Assembly (NCBI GenBank): GCA_027318945.1
Contig: DAHVOF010000122.1
Span: 1-13,386, forward strand
DNA: 13,386 bases
Direction of reading: 5' to 3'
Source of the DNA: Actinomycetota bacterium
Lineage (GTDB): Bacteria > Actinomycetota > Acidimicrobiia > Acidimicrobiales > Acidimicrobiaceae
Under the pieces are notes generated by a model, which did no database searches, was not told the origin of the DNA, and saw only the letters and a list, made by a program, of their open reading frames with translations. A program made the translations under genes and the position numbers. Shown here piece by piece: positions 1 to 7,305 of the stretch. Within the stretch, counting starts at the first letter, position 1, and the number at the start of each line of letters is the position of its first letter.

Positions 1-79
1 ATATCTTACTTAGCGACTTCTTCGTGAACTTAGCCGTACTAAGTCTGTCATCCAAAAAGTCGATCGGCTTGTAATTCAT
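1..79 (-). CDS. qcrB: Cytochrome bc1 complex cytochrome b subunit, N-terminal fragment (cut by window edge)
   Basis: Only the first 26 codons are inside the window, so this gene is too short to stand out as an ORF. The ATG (79-77) overlaps the TGA of qcrA (78-76) as ATGA, and a GGGAG ribosome site lies 5 nt upstream. The translation begins MNYKPIDFLDDRLSTAKF and continues TKKSLSKI. This resembles the cytoplasmic N-terminal arm of actinobacterial QcrB, with an 'hDDRhxxAKFxKKxLxK' pattern before the first membrane helix. In this family QcrB carries hemes bL and bH and the quinol sites of the respiratory bcc complex. The assignment rests on the N-terminal pattern plus the conserved qcrC-qcrA-qcrB order. 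No heme-ligand histidines are visible because the gene runs off the left edge. Confidence 0.85.
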   Translation of the reverse strand, partial: MNYKPIDFLDDRLSTAKFTKKSLSKI

Positions 80-969
80 GCACGCTCCCAAAAGCCCGGA
101 CCGATCGGCTCGTCATAGCCTGCCTGCGCCCGCAAGAAACCATTGGAGTCGATTTCCAACGGCAATTGAGGAAGCGGCCTTGGAGCGGGACCGAACACGG
201 GCGTCGCACCTGTCATAACGTCGAAAAGCGACTGGTGGCACGGGCAGAGCAATTGCTGAGTCAGCTCCTGATATAGGCCAACCGGACACCCGGCGTGTGT
301 GCAAACCTTTGAATAGGCCAGATAGCCCTGTGGCCCCCATGTTTCGCGACCCGGCTTGGTCACTATGTCCTCGAAAGACGGCCTAATGAGAATTGTCTGG
401 GATATTGCGCCCCCAGCATGCCCCTGCGGAAAGACGGTTAAGACACCTCCCACCTCTAGATCAGAGCTATGTACTTTTGTCCCGTCAACCTTTACCAGCA
501 GGGAGCCCTTCTTCCAGTTGGTGACATACAGCATTTTCTTCGGCTGGGGACCGAGCGAACGAATGAACGGGAACAGTGTAATGACGCCAAATGCGGCCAC
601 CGAAGCACCGAGAAGTTTGGCAAGAAAGCTTCGCCTCTGAATCAAATCTGCACCGCGCTCGAATGACTCTACGAACGCTTCGCGCTCCGATTCCGGGCTC
701 TTAAGCTCTTCGCGATCTTGTACATACGGACCTTGGGGAACAAGGCACTTCCCCCAAGAGACGATCCCGAAGCCCAAGCCCCCCAACGCCACGAAAAGCA
801 GCGCTCCTTCAAGTTGCGCCTGCCCGCCCTGCCAATAAACCACGCCGAGACCAATCGTAGCCAGGAATGAAAGCGCAAAACTCAAACCAACTACCTTTTC
901 GAAACGGCGTTCAGAAGCCTTGAGCAAGCGCTCCTTCTCTTGCTCTAATTCCGGAGGGGAGCCATTCAA
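76..969 (-). CDS. qcrA: Rieske iron-sulfur subunit of the cytochrome bc1 (bcc) complex
   Basis: 297 aa. It transfers electrons from quinol at QcrB to the cytochrome c subunit QcrC. The C-terminal Rieske domain has both cluster boxes: CTHAGC (Cys223, His225, Cys228) and CPCHQS (Cys242, Cys244, His245). Cys223/His225 and Cys242/His245 are the expected 2Fe-2S ligands, and Cys228-Cys244 the expected disulfide. A GPAPRPL proline loop follows at about 260-266. Three hydrophobic segments (about 26-46, 54-71 and 114-136) precede the domain, the actinobacterial arrangement rather than the single helix of proteobacterial Rieske proteins. The start is TTG (969-967), which overlaps the qcrC TGA (968-966); GGAGG at 983-979 lies 9 nt upstream, so translational coupling is likely. 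No other start would keep the first two membrane helices. Confidence 0.96.
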   Translation of the reverse strand: MNGSPPELEQEKERLLKASERRFEKVVGLSFALSFLATIGLGVVYWQGGQAQLEGALLFVALGGLGFGIVSWGKCLVPQGPYVQDREELKSPESEREAFVESFERGADLIQRRSFLAKLLGASVAAFGVITLFPFIRSLGPQPKKMLYVTNWKKGSLLVKVDGTKVHSSDLEVGGVLTVFPQGHAGGAISQTILIRPSFEDIVTKPGRETWGPQGYLAYSKVCTHAGCPVGLYQELTQQLLCPCHQSLFDVMTGATPVFGPAPRPLPQLPLEIDSNGFLRAQAGYDEPIGPGFWERA

Positions 970-1820
970 TGCGCCCTACCTCCGATCCAATAACCCGCTA
1001 TCATCAACGACCCCAACCCGATCAAAATTCCAACAAAACCTTCGGTAACAGGCCCCACATGCCCAAGTCCGATACCCCCAGCATTGTTCGGATGCTGCAA
1101 ATATTTGACGTATTTAACGATGTCTGCAACCTGCTGATTGCTTATATTTCCAGTACCGAACCTCGGCATGTTGCCAGGCCCGGTTCTGACCGCTTCTGCA
1201 ATCTGAGTAGTTGTGGCTGGATAAAGAGATGGCGCGTAAACGCCACCCGCCAAAGCATCGCCGACACCAGTAATGGTGTGGCAAGCAGCGCAGTTCGTGG
1301 AAAATAGACCTTCACCAGCACTCAGCGACGCCGCCCCAAGATTCAATTGCGGGATCTTGACGCCACCCGGTGCAAGCGACGACACATAGGCATCGATCGC
1401 CAGCTCCTGGCTCCTCGTAAACCGCGATGGCTTCTCAGTGGCTTGAACCGTCGGGTCCGCCAAGGGCATCCGACCTGTGGAGATCCAAAAGTCGATTGTC
1501 GCCGCTCCAAGGCCTTGAAGATTCGGCGCCCGACTCGTTCCGGCGGCGGAATCTCCGTGACAGCTCGAGCAGTTCTCGACATAAAGGGTTTTCCCAAGCG
1601 CCACGGTTGACGGATTCAACTTCACGTAGGTTACGGGTGCTTTACTGGCACCCCCGGTTCCGCCGTAGGTGACGGATTTCGCGCCGATGGCGTTCGAACT
1701 GGCAGGTGACACGGCTGCAGCTGCGCCTTGTGAAAAAAGTGCCATTCCGCCCACGGACGCCGCAACCCCTAGCGCCACTGGCACCAATGCTCGTCCACCC
1801 AATTTCTTACGGAACTTCAA
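966..1820 (-). CDS. qcrC: Diheme cytochrome c subunit of the cytochrome bc1 complex
   Basis: 284 aa. In actinobacteria QcrC replaces both cytochrome c1 and soluble cytochrome c, passing electrons from the Rieske centre directly to the aa3 oxidase. An N-terminal hydrophobic signal/anchor (about 10-36) is followed by a Gly/Ser/Ala-rich linker and two cytochrome c domains. The heme motifs are CSSCH (Cys84, Cys87, His88) and CAACH (Cys177, Cys180, His181). Likely axial methionines are Met118 (GRMPL) and Met218 (GNMPRFG). A C-terminal membrane helix (about 260-280) ends in GGRAH. The start is TTG (1820-1818). An AGGAG site (1830-1826) that overlaps the ctaE stop codon lies 5 nt upstream. The gene sits 8 nt after ctaE and its stop overlaps the qcrA start, so it is clearly an operon member. 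Confidence 0.96.
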   Translation of the reverse strand: MKFRKKLGGRALVPVALGVAASVGGMALFSQGAAAAVSPASSNAIGAKSVTYGGTGGASKAPVTYVKLNPSTVALGKTLYVENCSSCHGDSAAGTSRAPNLQGLGAATIDFWISTGRMPLADPTVQATEKPSRFTRSQELAIDAYVSSLAPGGVKIPQLNLGAASLSAGEGLFSTNCAACHTITGVGDALAGGVYAPSLYPATTTQIAEAVRTGPGNMPRFGTGNISNQQVADIVKYVKYLQHPNNAGGIGLGHVGPVTEGFVGILIGLGSLMIAGYWIGGRAH

Positions 1821-1828
1821 TTTATCTC

Positions 1829-2428
1829 CTAGTGAACCAGGAAAATTGTCGCGTACAGCGCGATCCAGACAATGTCGACAAAATGCCAGTAATAGCTGAC
1901 TGATTGCATTACCGGTAACAGTCCAGGATCCCTAGATTTACCGGCAATCCTAAGCATGAGGAACGCCATGGCGACAATGCCAAGAAATACGTGCAGACCG
2001 TGTAACCCAGTCATTAGGAAAAACAACGATCCAAAAGCATTCGTCGATGGAGAAAATGCTACATGTGTCCATTCGTAAAGCTGGTTACCCAGAAATGCGA
2101 GTCCCATGATCATAGTGATCACTATCCAGTGTCTGGCAGACTTGCGACGGTCATGCTCGAGATCGTAGACAGCCTTCTGCATAGTGAACGAGCTAAGAAC
2201 AAGAACTACTGTAAAAATCCCTGATTGGAGCACATCAAGTTTGATGCCCCCCATGGGCCAGGGACCTGTGGTATTAGCTCGAATGGAGTAATAAGCTGCG
2301 AAAAGTCCAGAGAAAAACATCAACTCCGAACCCAACCAAACCATTGTGCCTACGCCTAACATGGTTGGTTTGTTGAACCTTATTCCTCCTCTAATCGGTT
2401 CAACAGAGGGTGAAATTGCCTGCGTCAT
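1829..2428 (-). CDS. ctaE: Cytochrome c oxidase (aa3-type) subunit III
   Basis: 199 aa, the usual length of the short five-helix subunit III of actinobacterial aa3 oxidase. Hydrophobic helices lie at about 24-48, 65-86, 98-118, 131-160 and 175-198. Family signatures include WLGSELMFFSGLFAAYYS, which carries the conserved helix Glu35, then TGLHGLHVFLG (140-150), and the C-terminal YYWHFVDIVWI (179-189). Subunit III has no metal centre; it supports oxygen delivery and stability of the proton-pumping core encoded by ctaD and ctaC, neither of which is here. The start is ATG (2428-2426); only a weak GAAGG is visible, rather far upstream. It is the first gene of the ctaE-qcrCAB block. The 73-nt gap to helD shows no obvious terminator or consensus promoter, so some readthrough from helD is possible. 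Confidence 0.96.
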   Translation of the reverse strand: MTQAISPSVEPIRGGIRFNKPTMLGVGTMVWLGSELMFFSGLFAAYYSIRANTTGPWPMGGIKLDVLQSGIFTVVLVLSSFTMQKAVYDLEHDRRKSARHWIVITMIMGLAFLGNQLYEWTHVAFSPSTNAFGSLFFLMTGLHGLHVFLGIVAMAFLMLRIAGKSRDPGLLPVMQSVSYYWHFVDIVWIALYATIFLVH

Positions 2429-2501
2429 AAAACCGTAAAATTACCCTTCATCCCCTATTTACCGAATGATAAACACCCGGTTTTTCTTTCCCACTACCTG
2501 A

Positions 2502-4682
2502 TTATTTCTGTGTCAACAAATCAACAATAACATCCGGTACATCTTTATTGTGCAGAAAAAGTAAACGATTAGTGGTTCGGGTCATCGCCACAAACAGTGC
2601 CTGGAGGTTCGTTGACCTGGGATAAAGGAGATGATCCGCTCCAGAGATCACAACCGAATCAAACTCCATCCCCTTCGCTTCCTGGGCCGATATGACTGCC
2701 AGCTTGGCATCTGCAAGTGGTGACGCGTCTAGTCCAGCTTTGGAAAGATCTTCCAGGTAATCAGCTTTTTCTTGCTCCGGGACGATTACAGCGACAGTGC
2801 CAGGAAACACCATTTCAACCTCGGCTTCGACAACCTTCGCCAAAAGTTTTGTGAAGTCCTCGTTAATAACCCTGAAAAGAGTGACTGGATTTCCCGTTCT
2901 ACGGATTGAAATCGGAGTCCGAAGATCGGGAAAAGCTACACGTACGAGCGCCCCAGCGACATCCATGACCTCCTGCGGCGTACGATAATTCACCCTCAAC
3001 TCAAATATTTCGAATGAATCGGACTTCGGCATCGGTGAAACGATTTCAGTCCAGGGTCGTATGCCAAATGGAGAAGTTGCCTGGGCTATATCTCCAACGA
3101 GAGTCATCGAGGAAGAGAGGGAATACCGGCCCACCATGCGAGCCGCCATAGGCGACAAGTCCTGCGCTTCATCAACAATTATGTGCCCGTAGCGCCTCTC
3201 CTCCTCATGCGCCTTGCTCGAGCAGCTACCCAAATGGAGCTTGGCCTCGTTCAGCAGGATGGCGTCTGACTTGGACCACGCCGTTCTGCCTTCGTTCGAG
3301 TCCCTTCGCCGAAATAGCAGCCGCATTTCATCTTCCGTGAGGATCCCCTTTCCAGCTAAGCGAATTAGCGGGAAATGTGAAAAAAGGTCATCCAGCAACG
3401 CCTGGGGAGTCAATATAGGCCAGATCCGCTCAACAAGCGACTGGAACTCCAGGGACTGCCTTACTCTCGCCATCAGCTCGCGCTTCTCCGCCCGAGCTGG
3501 ATCAAATCCTTCAATTTTCGTGACAACCTGCCCATCGCCAGTCGGCAGACTTGACGTGTTGGCATCTCGACTGCCTTGGTCCTTTTTGACGAGGTATTTT
3601 TCGACCACCTTTTGTGCTAGCGCCGACTCCAAAAATCTCCGCCGCGTGTTGTGCGGGCCGCTCCGCCTTTTGGCTGCGCTCACGGCGTCCGCGGTTTCCT
3701 GTGGTAATACGGTGACCAAGAAAGCCCCCATCGGTATGTCCACTGAACGCCTTGTAGGCCTCTCGCGATCCCTCACAGCCTTGGCCACAAAAGCGGCCAT
3801 CCTAAGGTCGCCCTTGAGCCGAGCCTCGCCAACGCTCTCCGAAAGCTCAACCTCGCCGAAACCCGCGAGTCCTGTGAGTGTCATTATCTGTACCCCGGTT
3901 TCTCCAAGCGAAGGAAGCACCTGGTCGATGTAGCGTGCAAAGGTACGATTAGGGGCAACCACCAGAACTCCCTGGCGTTCCAGGCGCATCCGGTGCGTGT
4001 AAAGGAGATAGGCTGCGCGATGTAGCGCAACCGCCGTTTTCCCAGTGCCAGGCCCGCCCTGAACGACATGAATTCCCGCCAGCGGAGCTCTTATAATCTC
4101 GTCCTGCTGTCCCTGGATCGTGGAAACTATGTCCGCCATTCGACCAGACCTGGGCCGAGTCATCGCGGCAAAAAGAGCGCCTGGCCCCGCCAGGATGACC
4201 TCGTCGCCTGAATCGTGACCTTTGGGCCCCTCAAATACTCCGAGGTACTCGTCCTCAATCGCCTCAAGCGTCTTATGCCCGAGTGCAAAGTGCCTTCTGC
4301 GCGTCAGGCCCATCGGCTCCTTTCCGGTCGCCCTATAAAAGGGCTCGGCTACCGGAGCCCGCCAGTCGACTACAAGGGGCTCCATATTCTCGTCCGCAAC
4401 CGCAAGGCGCCCGATGTGGTACGTGCATACCGACCCCAGAGGCTCGCCATAGTCGATGCCACCGAAAGTTAGTGCTTGGTCACCGATTTCAAGCTGCTCA
4501 AGTCGTGCAAGGCACTGCCTTACGATTACATCTCTCTCGGCCCTCGCTTGAGGGGTGCCGCCTCGTGGAGTGCTAAGAGCAATCTCCATGGTTTCACGGG
4601 CTGACCTTCTCATGGTCTCCAACCGCTCGTCAGCCTTGGCGAGATATCGTCGTTCTGCAGCTAGATCGGGATTTTGCGGCAC
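2502..4682 (-). CDS. helD: HelD-type RNA polymerase recycling ATPase (UvrD-like superfamily 1)
   Basis: 726 aa, a length typical of actinobacterial HelD. Proteins of this family use ATP to pry stalled or inactive RNA polymerase off nucleic acids; some relatives (HelR) also give rifamycin tolerance. Visible parts in order: an N-terminal charged coiled coil (about 6-60), a conserved VVDWRAP segment (104-110), Walker A GGPGTGKTA (209-217), and an APNRTF strand (243-248). A long insert (about 270-480) follows, where HelD carries its polymerase-penetrating domain. Then come Walker B DEAQ (504-507), GDIAQATSP (530-538), NYR (565-567), SAQEAKGMEFD (665-675) and AMTRTTNRL (699-707). All core helicase motifs are present. 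The start is GTG (4682-4680) with a GGAGAAGGG site just upstream. The gene diverges from hemE and is co-directional with ctaE. The N-terminal region and GGPGTGKTAVALHRAAYLLY favour HelD over UvrD or PcrA. Confidence 0.92.
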   Translation of the reverse strand: MPQNPDLAAERRYLAKADERLETMRRSARETMEIALSTPRGGTPQARAERDVIVRQCLARLEQLEIGDQALTFGGIDYGEPLGSVCTYHIGRLAVADENMEPLVVDWRAPVAEPFYRATGKEPMGLTRRRHFALGHKTLEAIEDEYLGVFEGPKGHDSGDEVILAGPGALFAAMTRPRSGRMADIVSTIQGQQDEIIRAPLAGIHVVQGGPGTGKTAVALHRAAYLLYTHRMRLERQGVLVVAPNRTFARYIDQVLPSLGETGVQIMTLTGLAGFGEVELSESVGEARLKGDLRMAAFVAKAVRDRERPTRRSVDIPMGAFLVTVLPQETADAVSAAKRRSGPHNTRRRFLESALAQKVVEKYLVKKDQGSRDANTSSLPTGDGQVVTKIEGFDPARAEKRELMARVRQSLEFQSLVERIWPILTPQALLDDLFSHFPLIRLAGKGILTEDEMRLLFRRRDSNEGRTAWSKSDAILLNEAKLHLGSCSSKAHEEERRYGHIIVDEAQDLSPMAARMVGRYSLSSSMTLVGDIAQATSPFGIRPWTEIVSPMPKSDSFEIFELRVNYRTPQEVMDVAGALVRVAFPDLRTPISIRRTGNPVTLFRVINEDFTKLLAKVVEAEVEMVFPGTVAVIVPEQEKADYLEDLSKAGLDASPLADAKLAVISAQEAKGMEFDSVVISGADHLLYPRSTNLQALFVAMTRTTNRLLFLHNKDVPDVIVDLLTQK

Positions 4683-4784
4683 TTACACCCTTCTCCGTGG
4701 CGAAAATTAAATAAACCTTCATTCTACCGTCGATTCCTTCTCAATGAACATTCACGCAAAACCGGCCTACACCAAAAACAAAAG

Positions 4785-4807
4785 GGCGCAAAGGAACAAA
4801 CTGCGCC
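4785..4807. repeat. Inverted repeat in the helD-hemE divergent intergenic region
   Basis: Perfect 6-bp arms GGCGCA (4785-4790) and TGCGCC (4802-4807) are separated by 11 nt. It lies in the 173-nt region between the divergent helD and hemE starts, where a dimeric regulator could act on either gene. Two perfect 6-bp arms can occur by chance, so a function is only a suggestion. It does not match the rifamycin-associated element known upstream of some helR genes, as I recall that element. Confidence 0.35.
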
Positions 4808-4824
4808 AGTTGGCAACCCCCTAA

Positions 4825-4838
4825 GCTCTTGTAAGAGC
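4825..4838. repeat. Compact inverted repeat just upstream of the hemE ribosome site
   Basis: Arms GCTCTT (4825-4830) and AAGAGC (4833-4838) flank a 2-nt centre. The repeat ends 17 nt before the hemE start. Upstream at 4810-4815 is TTGGCA, a good -35-like hexamer; at 16-nt spacing the -10 position would be TAAGAG (4832-4837), inside the repeat. That arrangement would suit an operator. However, the -10 match is poor and the implied transcript start falls in the ribosome site, so promoter and operator are both tentative. Confidence 0.35.
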
Positions 4839-4855
4839 AATTAAAGGGCCACGAT

Positions 4856-5929
4856 TTGTCTCCAAACCTAAGAAATGATCTGGTAATTAGAGCCACGCTT
4901 GGAGGAACCACGCCAACCGTCCCGGTGTGGCTTATGCGCCAAGCGGGACGTTCTCTTCCCGAGTACCGAGCGTTAAGAAAACGTGGATCAATTTTGGAGA
5001 CGATTCGCAATCCGCTACTAAGCGCTGAGATCACCCTCCAACCAGTAACGCGCTATGGCGTTGACGCCGCCATCCTTTATTCGGACATTATCGTGCCGGC
5101 CTACGCAATTGGGTTCGGAGTAGAGGTAGTGGAAGGGAAAGGACCAGTTGTCAACCAACCTTTCAGTTCGCAGAAAGATCTGAGCAGACTTCGGGAACTG
5201 GAGCCTGAAACGGACACACCTTATGTGTTGTCTGCAATCCAGACACTAGTGAAGGAACTCGACGTTCCTCTGATAGGATTCGCTGGCGCTCCGTTCACGG
5301 TTGCCAGCTATCTCGTCGAAGGAGGGCCGAGCCGGACATACGCCAAAACCAAATCGCTGATGCGTTCTAGACCGGACCTGTGGCACCGCCTGATGAACAA
5401 ACTCACGAGACTAGCCATTGCATCTTTGGAATCGCAGGTCAAAGCAGGCGCCTCGCTATACCAGCTCTTTGACTCATGGGTTGGAATTCTGTCGCCCAAA
5501 GAATACGCCGAGATGGTTGAGCCGCATTCAAAAGCAGTTTTCCAGGCCCTTTCCAATCTCGGAGTACCGTCTATACATTTCGGTGTAGGTACTGCGTCGC
5601 TGCTAAAGCAAATGGGGAAGTCGGGATGCACAACTCTCGGCGTCGACGATCGAATCGGCCTCGACGCCGCGTTCCGGCTCACCGACGGCAAGGTCGCCCT
5701 TCAGGGAAATCTCGACCCTGTAAACATTTTGATAGGCAACGAAGTGGCCCTTGCGGAAACGAGGAAGGTACTTGTGGCATCCGCGGCCTCTCCGGGGTAT
5801 GTGTTCAATTTGGGTCACGGAGTCCTTCCAAATTCCGATCCGCAAGTGATCAAGGCTGTAATCGACTTCGTCCACGAACAGGGTAGTGATATCCGGGCAA
5901 TGGCATCAGACAGAATGGGAGATAAGTGA
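4856..5929 (+). CDS. hemE: Uroporphyrinogen decarboxylase
   Basis: 357 aa, full length. It removes the four acetate carboxyls of uroporphyrinogen III to give coproporphyrinogen III in cytosolic heme synthesis. Signatures are MRQAGRSLPEYR (27-38), LYSDIIVP with the catalytic-type Asp77, GFAGAPFTVASYLVEGG (141-157) with Tyr152, LFDSW (204-208), LQGNLDP (282-288) and the C-terminal NLGHGVLP with His321. Asp77, Tyr152 and His321 correspond to the family's known active-site Asp, Tyr and His. The segment GVDDRIG (262-268) has Asp where the family often has Trp (GVDW). The start is TTG (4856): AAAGGG lies 7 nt upstream, the upstream frame closes at a TAA (4832-4834), and no later start retains the RQAGR segment. 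Its TGA overlaps the hemY GTG as GTGA. Confidence 0.96.
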   Translation: MSPNLRNDLVIRATLGGTTPTVPVWLMRQAGRSLPEYRALRKRGSILETIRNPLLSAEITLQPVTRYGVDAAILYSDIIVPAYAIGFGVEVVEGKGPVVNQPFSSQKDLSRLRELEPETDTPYVLSAIQTLVKELDVPLIGFAGAPFTVASYLVEGGPSRTYAKTKSLMRSRPDLWHRLMNKLTRLAIASLESQVKAGASLYQLFDSWVGILSPKEYAEMVEPHSKAVFQALSNLGVPSIHFGVGTASLLKQMGKSGCTTLGVDDRIGLDAAFRLTDGKVALQGNLDPVNILIGNEVALAETRKVLVASAASPGYVFNLGHGVLPNSDPQVIKAVIDFVHEQGSDIRAMASDRMGDK

Positions 5930-7305
5930 ATAACGCAGTGGTAATTGGAGGCGGAATCTCCGGCCTCGCTTCGGCCTACTTTCTATCTGAGAGACCAGAC
6001 CCTCCAAAGATAACGATCTTGGAATCCGAGGATCATCTCGGAGGTACCATCAGGGGGATTGATTTTGGATCGAAGAAGGTCGAAACCGGGCCGGACTCAT
6101 TTATCACCAGAAATCTCTCTGCAGTAGATCTGGCTGCGATTCTTGAGCTTTCTGAAAGGCTCGTCGCTCCGGCAACAAGTTCAGCCTTCATTTATTCACG
6201 TTCGAAACTCCACCATATCCCAAAGGGCACCGTTTTTGGAGCTCCTAGCGACATGAAAAAGTTTCTGGGGAACTCGCTCATTTCAAGACCAGGGCAGCTG
6301 AGGGCAGCTTTAGAACCTCTACTCGGAAGAGCAAGGATTGAAGGTGACACCACGGTAGGCGCATTTTCGAAGAAAAGATGGGGTCGAGAGATTACGGACA
6401 AACTGATCGAACCGCTAGTAGGAGGCATCCATGCCGGCACGGTACAACAGCTCTCGCTTGCCCAATGCGCACCCCAGTACATGCAGGCGGCACTTGCGGG
6501 AAACTCGGTTTCAGCTGGACTGAAGTCGCAGATGGCTGGCTATACCCCAAACGGGCACCCAATGTTCTACTCATTCGCCGAAGGTCTCTCGGAGCTTGTC
6601 GACGGGCTGCTGAAGCTTCTCATCGACCGCAATGTGCAAATATTGACAGGATGTCAATCCCTGGAGATAATACCGGACCATGACGGTTACGAGGTTGTCA
6701 CCAGCTGCGGAACCATAGCAGCCGAAGGCGTAGTGTGCGCCACCCCTGCCTACGTTACATCGAGGCTTGTAATGCCCGTAAGCCGGATTGCCGGCGAGCT
6801 CTTGGGCACAATCGAATACGCCTCGCCTATCATGACTTTGCTCGCTTTCGAGGATGAGTCGTTCAGCCAACCACTTGAAGGATCGGGGGTTCTCATTCCG
6901 AGACGGAACGGCACATTGGCAACGGCTGTCACCTTCGCCACCAACAAATGGCCGTCATGGAAGAGCGAAGGCGAAACGCTTTTGCGCATATCCTCGGGCC
7001 GCGTGGGCGACAACCGAGCCTGGCAGCTTAGCGACGACGTACTCGTCGCAAGCTTAGAGTCAGAAATGGAGCAGATTCTGGGAGTGCGCGCGCGTTCCAC
7101 TAGACATCACATATCGCGCTGGAAGGACAGAATCCCTCAGTTCAAGCCATTTCACTCCGAGCTGATCCAAAGAATCCGCGATAACCTTCCAGTAGGAATA
7201 GAACTCGCCGGCGCCCCTTTTCTTGGCGTAGGAATACCAGCATGCATCTCCAGCAGCGCACTCGCTGCCGAACGACTGTCGCGCAACTCCTTTAAGCCTC
7301 GCTAA
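5926..7305 (+). CDS. hemY: Coproporphyrinogen/protoporphyrinogen oxidase, FAD-dependent (HemY/HemG/CgoX)
   Basis: 459 aa. An oxygen-dependent FAD flavoenzyme of the HemY family. In actinobacteria this family usually oxidises coproporphyrinogen III to coproporphyrin III (CgoX, coproporphyrin-dependent route), so it probably takes the HemE product directly; the substrate is inferred from taxonomy. Visible motifs are the dinucleotide-binding GGGISGLASAYFL (8-20), an acidic strand end at Glu33, GPDSFITR (55-62), EPLVGGIHAG (162-171) and the C-terminal FAD segment GVGIPACISSSALAAE (434-449). The start is GTG (5926), coupled to hemE by GTGA, with GGGAGA just upstream. The 3' end overlaps convergent cobT by 14 nt, which leaves no room for a terminator between them. 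The enzymes that would follow (ferrochelatase CpfC, decarboxylase ChdC/HemQ) are not in the window. Confidence 0.93.
   Translation: MNNAVVIGGGISGLASAYFLSERPDPPKITILESEDHLGGTIRGIDFGSKKVETGPDSFITRNLSAVDLAAILELSERLVAPATSSAFIYSRSKLHHIPKGTVFGAPSDMKKFLGNSLISRPGQLRAALEPLLGRARIEGDTTVGAFSKKRWGREITDKLIEPLVGGIHAGTVQQLSLAQCAPQYMQAALAGNSVSAGLKSQMAGYTPNGHPMFYSFAEGLSELVDGLLKLLIDRNVQILTGCQSLEIIPDHDGYEVVTSCGTIAAEGVVCATPAYVTSRLVMPVSRIAGELLGTIEYASPIMTLLAFEDESFSQPLEGSGVLIPRRNGTLATAVTFATNKWPSWKSEGETLLRISSGRVGDNRAWQLSDDVLVASLESEMEQILGVRARSTRHHISRWKDRIPQFKPFHSELIQRIRDNLPVGIELAGAPFLGVGIPACISSSALAAERLSRNSFKPR

Noticed and set aside
2461..2486. ACCG...CGGT followed by a T-run as a terminator between ctaE and helD
   Set aside because: The stem is only 4 bp with a long loop, and the T-run is on the plus strand, where no gene ends here.
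3214..3933. A 239-codon open frame on the plus strand, antisense to helD
   Set aside because: It lies wholly inside helD, has no recognisable motif or good ribosome site, and its Ser/Arg/Pro-rich composition is what the complement of a well-conserved helicase gene gives. The helD frame has all its family motifs.
4721..4726. TAGAAT on the minus strand as a helD -10 element
   Set aside because: The hexamer is reasonable, but no acceptable -35 lies at 16-18 nt and A/T-rich hexamers are common in this gap. It is not listed as a feature.
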